This document shows positions 57,232-64,000 of a DNA stretch of 64,000 bases, piece by piece. This DNA comes from Mucor racemosus (Eukaryota > Mucoromycota > Mucoromycetes > Mucorales > Mucoraceae). The notes under the pieces are model-generated. The model searched no databases and was not told the DNA's origin. It saw only the letters and a program-made list of their open reading frames with translations. Position 1 is the first letter of the stretch. The number at the start of each line of letters is the position of its first letter. The translations under genes were made by a program, and so were the position numbers. Where the stretch lies: positions 496,001 to 560,000 of the forward strand of contig JAPEHQ010000001.1 in assembly GCA_027405735.1 (NCBI GenBank), read 5' to 3'.

Positions 57232-59084
57232 ATACGTTGTTGATGTAGAGCAATACATGCAAAAACCAATATATTTACGATTATCATCATTTGTAAATAT
57301 GTTTATAGCTATAATGTTTACAGTAACGATGGTTTTTTCTTGAGCATAAACTTAAATAACACTTACTGCTTAAATTTATATGCAAGCCAAATCTACGATT
57401 ATATATTTTACTTTATCACTCATAAAATTTAAACAAATTAATCTTCTTTAAACTTACTATTTTTGTTTACGATTGTCAGTTGCAAAAAAATTTGTTTTCA
57501 AGTATAGCTACGATCAATACTATGGTTATTAGGCAAAGTATTAGATTATTCTTTTTTTTTTGTTTCTATATCATTTGAAATTATATCACTTTTCTGGAAC
57601 ATTTCGTGAATTTGTAGCCAGTTTTAGCTTTTCATTGAGTAGATATAAATATCATTGGCTTCGATTTGATCTGGTAATCAAGAAATACGTTCAACAATAA
57701 AGTAGTAAATAATGATATTTGATCTTAGAATGCGGTTAAATAAAAATATCAGTCTCTTATGTTATCATGCGTATTTAGATAAAAGAAAAAAATACCAGCT
57801 TGATATTCCGACATGCCTTATCGAACGGTGAATAATATCTTTGGAATACGAAAATAGAAAGAGAGAAACAACACACGTAGAAAAGGATTTTAAAGGCTTC
57901 TTTACATTATTTAGCGCAATTAAAACCCTGCTAAATTGCTCATTTCAGCCAATGTAAAAGCAGCATTATAGCGCATCAAACATAAACTAAATAAAATAGG
58001 CAATATCTGTTATTATAGAAACATACATTTTTCTACCTGAAAAACCGTCGTCTGTCATACCATACATTCATTAAAAATGCAAAAGCGAACTCGTAGAGCG
58101 ATTTCGTAATTGAACATAGCAAGATCGAACGGCTACGTCTCTTATACTATGGTAGATATCTAAATTTTAAATAAAAAAGCGCTTTTTTTATAACTTTTTT
58201 TGTATTTAAGCACATACGGTCTGAAAATTCAGACTTTGTATCGGACATTTTTCGGGGCTCATTTTATCCTTACCAACACTCGTGATTTTGATCAAAAAAC
58301 AGAAAAATTAAATTTTGATACCAGAATCAACGTTTAAATATACTACCTTGTGAGAGAAAATTGTAGCCATAAGTAATACACATTTTATAAAAGCTTAATA
58401 TTAAATATTAAGTAATGAAACTTAGCATTTTTGGCCCAAAAACGGTTTTTTGATTAAAGGATTTTCATGTTATATTTTGCAACAAAAATGTTTATTATTT
58501 TTTATTGAGCAAATAGAGCGCTAAATTCTGCATATGTGTATATTTTTTATTTTTATAATTGGTAGTAGAATTAACTCTAGATTTGCAAAACCAAAAAAAA
58601 AAAATTAAAAAATGTCAAAATTGAGGATCTGGACAAAAATAATTTTCTAAATTAATATTCCACTTATAAGCCTTGTAAGTCTTAAAAATAAGAGATTTTA
58701 TAATACTGGAGAACTTTTTCAAGAATTTACGATGCTGTACCCACTTGATTCAAGCTTATTACTGTAAATCTTTATACATTATAATATCGTGTGATAATTT
58801 ATTTGATGATAATGTAGCCTTACTTTATAATCATTGCGCGCTAGAGGTAATTTACATTAAGTTTTAGTCTTACCTCTCCAATATCGTAAACATAAACATG
58901 GACATCACTGGAACGTATTACCGCTTTTTTACCCTCTTTTTTCCAAACCAATTTATTCAATGCTTTACCAGAACCAACTTAAGTACTTACAAATGGTTTC
59001 TCGGTATTTGCATTCAAATCCCATACATTGAATTGACCGGTTCCATCTGCAGTAGTACCAGACGTATCATCAGCCCGCCTTATG
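57232..59084 (-). repeat. Right arm of the large inverted duplication
   Basis: This is the reverse complement of 50045-51907, nearly identical over most of its length. It ends abruptly at 59084 inside the dynein fragment, while the left copy continues outward as repeat D. The two arms could pair as a 1.86-kb hairpin around a 5.3-kb spacer. Confidence 0.9.
58874..59084 (-). pseudogene. Dynein intermediate-chain fragment, copy 3
   Basis: Same exon fragment as 50045-50261, read on the minus strand, with a few substitutions and small deletions (for example in the stretch encoding the lysine-rich NKEEGKK part). It retains the donor GTAAGA. It is truncated upstream at 59084. Confidence 0.72.
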
Positions 59085-59709
59085 AATCTTCTAAATTTAT
59101 ATACTGCAGAAAATAATCGATACAGTAGTTTCACGAGAGAAATAGCATAAAAAAGGATACACTGTTGCGTTCCATCATAATAACGGCTCGAATATTTACT
59201 CTGACATATACAAAAAGAGAGAGAAGTGTATCAGTGTTACTTTTTGAGATATTTTAAGCGGTAGATTTTAATATTTCAGTCAAATGATTTAATTATGTAA
59301 TCAGTGTTTAGCAGATATATGTACCGTATAACCAATTGTCAAATTTGTGCACCCAAATTTGGTGTTACTTGCTTGATATTATCAGATTTATTCGAATTAC
59401 TATCAATATTGTTATAGTAATTGCAGGTCAAAGTCGAGTATCGAACAAATAATGTAGTATAATAGCCATATATATGGTATATTGCATCGTTTAAAAGCTA
59501 AAAGAGGCTAGATGCAATGATTTAATGACTATTTTTATCTATTTAATCACTGGTAGATAACATCAATAAGATCACTTTTGTGCCATCACGGTCACGACAA
59601 TCAACACCTTTTGTAATCTGATAAACTCCGTGGATACTTCCAAATGATAGGAAACCCTTTTTCTTTCTAAAGTTTTCTACAAAGTATCCTACTATAGAAA
59701 AAGAATAGA
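59085..59709. other. Upstream region of the nicotinate phosphoribosyltransferase gene
   Basis: About 625 bp of unique AT-rich sequence lie between the inverted repeat and the NPT1 start. No gene or clear regulatory motif was identified. Confidence 0.55.
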
Positions 59710-61099
59710 ATGGCAACTACACAACACGAAGCCCTCATGTCTATTTTAGACAATGACCTATACAAGTTTACTATGCAACATGCAGTTATTAAGCATTACA
59801 AGAAAGACATCCCTGTCGTATACCAGTTCACTAACCGCGAAAAAGATCTTCGTTTGAATGCCGAAGCTGTACAATGGCTCAAAAAGCAAATAAAAGGTAT
59901 AAGAAACATTTAAAAGTATGGAGCATATCATGCTGAATCCCTTTTTTCAAGATATGGCTCTTCTCAAGTTGACAGAGATTGAACGTGAATACATATCACG
60001 TCTTGCTTTTTTGGATGCTGACTATGTCGAGTATCTCTCACAATTCCAATACAAGCCTGAAGAACAAGTGATTGTGAATTACGATGAAGCAACAGGTGAT
60101 TTAGAGCTAGAAGTGAGAGGTAAATGGCATGAAACTATTTTATATGAGGTTCCTCTTTTGGCATTGATCTCTGAGGCCTATTTCCGTTATACGGACCGTG
60201 ATTGGAATTACGATAATCAGGTTGAAAATGCTGTACAAAAGGCAAAAGCTTTATTAGAGCATGGTTGTATATTCTCTGAATTTGGCACTCGTAGAAGAAG
60301 AGATTTTAAGACTCATGATTTGGTCATGAAGACGATTTACGAAACGAATGAGCAATACAAAAAGGATTGCGCCGCTGCTAATCAATCACCCAAAGGAAAT
60401 TGCGCAGGTACCAGCAATGTATTACTTGCAATGAAGTATAATGTACTTCCTATTGGTACAGTTGGTAAGTCATTTGTGTATAACATGCAGATCCGGATCT
60501 TTTTTTTTTTCTTTTTTTTTCTAATCAATGGTTGATATTTCTCCATAGCTCATGAATTTTTCATGGCTGTTTCTGCATTAGAAGGTATAAAACATGCTAA
60601 TCGTGATACTTTAAACATTTGGTATGACGTGTATCAAGGTAATCTTGGTATCGCCTTGACAGACACTTTTACTACACCGGTTTTCCTCCAGGATTTCGAT
60701 TATGATCTTGCTAGTAAATATACCGGTGTTCGTCAAGATTCTGGCGATGCATCTGATTTCATTAATACCATAGTTGCTCATTACAAATCTATTGGTATTG
60801 ACCCCAGCACAAAAACCATTGTTTTTTCTGACTCTTTGAATGTTGAGCGTGCTATCAATCTTCAAAATCAAACAATCAAGGCTGGTATCAAGGCTAGTTT
60901 CGGTATTGGTACTTCTTTGACCAATGATTTTCAAAAAGTTAGCGATAAGAGTGTTAAGAGTAAAGCTCTAAATATCGTAATCAAGCTCAAGGAGTGCAAT
61001 GGCAAGCGTGTTATCAAGCTTAGTGATGATTCATTAAAGCACAGTGCTGATGAAGCTACAATTTTAGCTTTTAAAAAAGAATTGGGCATTACTAATTAA
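59710..61099 (+). CDS. NPT1: Nicotinate phosphoribosyltransferase
   Basis: This enzyme joins nicotinate and PRPP, with ATP use, to form nicotinate mononucleotide, the first step of NAD salvage. Three exons (59710-59896, 59952-60464, 60549-61099) splice in frame to 416 residues, the usual fungal length. Diagnostic segments are LDNDLYKFTMQHAV near the N-terminus, EVPLLALISEAYF, FSEFGTRRRRDFKTHDLVM, GTSNVLLAMKYNVLPIGTV continuing into AHEFFMAV across intron 2, and ALTDTFTT with YTGVRQDSGD. The C-terminal KALNIVIKL and GKRVIKLSDD segments complete the fold. No truncation is seen. It is the first gene after the transposon nest, and its promoter starts directly beside the inverted duplication. Confidence 0.96.
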
Positions 61100-62296
61100 T
61101 TTTTTTTTCCATTTTTTATCATTCTGCATACACTATAAATTAGTAGATTTTGACTCTACATGTATACAATTTTTCTTTGAATTCCAATATAATATGCATA
61201 ATATTATTTTTAGTTTTTTTGCTGTGCTTTTATGTTTTTTATGGTAATAAATATACATAAAAAGTAAAAAGTGCATATATGATCATTTTTTAGGAATGAA
61301 TGCCACGAAAATGGTGTAATTTGTTGTCTGGTTTGTGCCTCAATACAAAACTAGAAAACCAACATTTGAAACGAAAAAAAAAAAAAAAGTGTAAATGTTT
61401 CATTAATGGACATGCTAAATGCTCTTTTGCATGATATGAGCATTATGTAGCCGAATCCAACAAAATTAGGCTAGATAAAATCTATTCCATCTATAGCTTG
61501 CATGAATGAAACGAGAATGACTATTATTTAAAAATAATTAAAAAAGAAAACTGTTGAAATGATATAGTTCAAAAACTTAAAAAGAAACTGAAACAAGCTT
61601 GTAATATAGAAAGAAGAAATAAATGCATCACAATATATAGTTTAGTTGAGTTAAATAATGCATTATTAGTTATTAAATGTGTTGTAATTACAACTCGTTA
61701 AACAAATAAACTTCATTTTAAGTTTGTGTTGTTGTCAAGTGGTTCACGCTCTTTTTGGATTTTAAAAAAGGGAGAAAGCCCTGCAAATTTTAATTATTGT
61801 ATAATGACTCGAGTTTGATACAAAGAAATCAAATAGAAAAATACAGGATAGTAGTTTATATATTTATAAATACGAAAAAGCATTTACATGGCAAATAAAT
61901 GCACAATAACCAAGAGAAACAATTCTTTAAAAAAACAATGTGTTACAAAATAATTAAGATCCTGGGCATGGCACAGACTAAAAAGTGCAATTATAAACCT
62001 TGCCTTTGTGGTCCCCCTTAAATATACAATAATCCCATTTTTATTAAAAATTTATATTAATGAATAAGTTATAGTATAATTGCATTTTCATTTTGTGACA
62101 CTGTGGATGGTGTTTGTGCCTCCCCTGCATGATTAAAACTGAAGAGCGAATCGGATATCCACTGAAAGAAGGATATAAAATTTTATTTGAGGGGAGATTG
62201 ATATGTAAAAAGTATATATAAATGAGGAATAACGATGTTGGATTCTTCTCCATTTCTTTCCTCTAAAAAACCTTTTTTCTTTACTGCACAATTAAT
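61100..62296. other. Intergenic region between NPT1 and the Zds-like gene
   Basis: AATAAA at about 61246 may end the NPT1 transcript. The rest is AT-rich with no motif-bearing frame. The sequence before 62297 is pyrimidine-rich (62240-62285), as is common upstream of fungal start codons. Confidence 0.55.
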
Positions 62297-64000
62297 ATGG
62301 ATATCATTGAAAAAGTTGATATCCCAAAAGATATTAAATCAAATTCAGATATTTATCAGAATAATTTTATTTTGCCTTCACAATCAATCATAAATTTTGA
62401 CTTGACACCACTCAAATTCACTGATACTAGCAATGAGAACAATTCGATTGAATCGGAAAGAGTGCCATCGTTTGTCGAAAATTCGATTGACTTTAATAAA
62501 GATGATGATATGATGATGACACACCATGCGACTTTGACATCTTCTAATGAAAAAGCATCTAATTCTATTTGGTACTAAATATTAAATCAATCATTTATCA
62601 TAATGATCGGAATTACTAATATGTTGTCATGGATACACATTTGTAGGTTACCTGCAGACAAACATCCTCAAATTTCACCAAATGGATATAATGATTGGAT
62701 CAAAATCCACACAAACGATAAACATCATAGTGGTGCTACAGTGTCCAGAAAGAAATCAGTTTTATCAAAGCTTTCATTTAACGCCACAAACGATGATATC
62801 AATAGCAATGGAAGTAGCACAAGTGATGAAGATGAGGAACTAATTACCCCAACAACAAGTACATTGCCTTCATTGCCAGGTCTGTGATTCGAGTTTTTGT
62901 TTGGGCTTTTTAAAATAATGTGGTTCTAATTTTATACGGCATATTATTTAGATTCCTTTACAGATAATTTAAAGGAGAAGCATCTAATAAAAGAAGCCGA
63001 AGAGGAGGCAAATGAAGAGAAAAATACAAATGCTCTCCTTTGCCGCCAAGTGAATTATGCAACCACTTATGACGCTGAACAGGAGAAATCATTAAATCTC
63101 TTATCAATTCAAACAAACAATTTACAGCAACAACCACTTGCTGTTACTCAAAATGTTAAAGAGAGAACCATACAACGTTCGCCGATCAATATGCCTCAAG
63201 TAATAACTAGATCTCCTGATTCGCTTAATGCAGATCATCATTCAAAGAAAGATAGAAAATCTTGGTTTAGCGGACTATTGCATGACCTCAAAAAGACGAA
63301 CAAACCTCAGAAACCAAAGAAGACTGGGTTGACAAGTCTTTTTTCAAGACCAAGTGAAAAACTAGAACCTACGGCTAATACTAAAAGTTCAAATACCGTA
63401 AAAACTCAACAATATCCATCATTATCACCAACAAAACCTAAAAAGAAGAAATCAGAGTCAGCAGTTTCAAAGAATTGTGGCAATTCACCTATTCAAAGGG
63501 ATAATGAACCGCTTCCTCAACGATATTCACTCAACACAGAGCGAGCTATTTATCGTATATCTCATGTCAAATTAGGAAATCCCAGACGTCCTTTACAACA
63601 TCAAGTAGTGATATCTAATATGATGTATTGGTATTTATCAATTCAGCAACAGCAAGAACAACAGCAACAGCAACAACAACAGCAACAGCAACAGCAAAAT
63701 TACTATCACAACAAAAGACAACAAGTTTACTTTAATAATATATACCAGGCTACATATCAATCATTTGAACCACCTACTCCAGGTGGCGGAGATCATCAAC
63801 ACCAACCTCACTTTCACTCACATCCTAATACTCATCATCAACAGCAAAATTCGTATTATGTAAATCCGTCTGTACAACAAATACCTTCACAACAATTCAA
63901 TGAGAATTATACGCCATTTATAACCGAGAAACCAAAAAATTCAAATACTAATCAAAGTAAAAAGAAGAAATATAAGCCAGTTCTGAATAATCAATATGAT
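62297..64000 (+). CDS. Zds1/Zds2-like protein (incomplete at window end)
   Basis: Zds proteins in yeast regulate PP2A-Cdc55 and cell-cycle or polarity events. Exons 62297-62571, 62647-62879 and 62952 onward join in frame. Most of the protein is low-complexity (Ser, Asn, Thr, Lys). The recognisable part is the Zds C-terminal domain at about residues 366-400: AIYRISHVKLGNPRRPLQHQ, followed by VVISNMMYWYLSI. A polyglutamine run (about 63640-63700) follows directly, then His/Gln/Pro-rich sequence and a Lys-rich stretch. The reading frame is still open at 64000, so the end is unknown. In yeast the Zds domain is near the C-terminus, so this protein has an unusually long tail. The family call is good; the function is inferred. 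Confidence 0.85.

Overview
The window reads as a very AT-rich, intron-dense, transposon-rich fungal genome. Short GT..AG introns, a Cdc11-type septin, an Atf1-type bZIP factor, a Zds protein and the mix of chromovirus, DIRS, hAT and Tc1 elements point to Mucoromycota, most likely Mucorales. The lineage is inference; the gene families are read directly from spliced translations.

Region 1 (about 5.7-29.5 kb) is the gene-bearing part: a Cdc11-group septin (-, 11 exons), a small secreted protein (+), a divergent mitochondrial PDK/BCKDK-family protein (-), an Atf1-like bZIP factor (-), the E2 subunit of 2-oxoglutarate dehydrogenase (Kgd2, -), a WD40 subunit of TFIIIC (Tfc6/GTF3C2-like, +) and a hotdog thioesterase (+). 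These are unrelated housekeeping or regulatory genes and not a cluster. Dispersed repeats (a family here called repeat A, and a 497-bp TA-flanked MITE) lie between them.

Region 2 (about 29.9-59.1 kb) is a transposon nest. Repeat A copy 3 is split by a 901-bp IS630/Tc1-like element, a 174-bp solo LTR and a complete 6,532-bp hAT element (8-bp target duplication, 12-bp terminal inverted repeats, clustered GCTTG/GCTCG subterminal motifs and an apparently intact five-exon, 914-residue transposase). Next come a Ty3/gypsy chromovirus of 6,506 bp with LTRs differing at one position, and a decayed DIRS-type element (tyrosine recombinase plus RT/RNase H remnant). The nest ends in a large near-identical inverted duplication (about 1.86 kb per arm) carrying a fragment of a dynein intermediate-chain gene. 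One arm is interrupted by a solo LTR that itself contains a Tc1-like element. A third, diverged copy of the dynein fragment sits at the left edge of the window.

Region 3 (59.7-64.0 kb) returns to genes: nicotinate phosphoribosyltransferase (Npt1) and the start of a Zds1/Zds2-like protein that runs off the window.

I saw no rRNA gene, no convincing tRNA gene and no CRISPR array. Exon limits were set by hand from splice consensus plus reading-frame continuity. Family assignments come from motif recognition without any database search.
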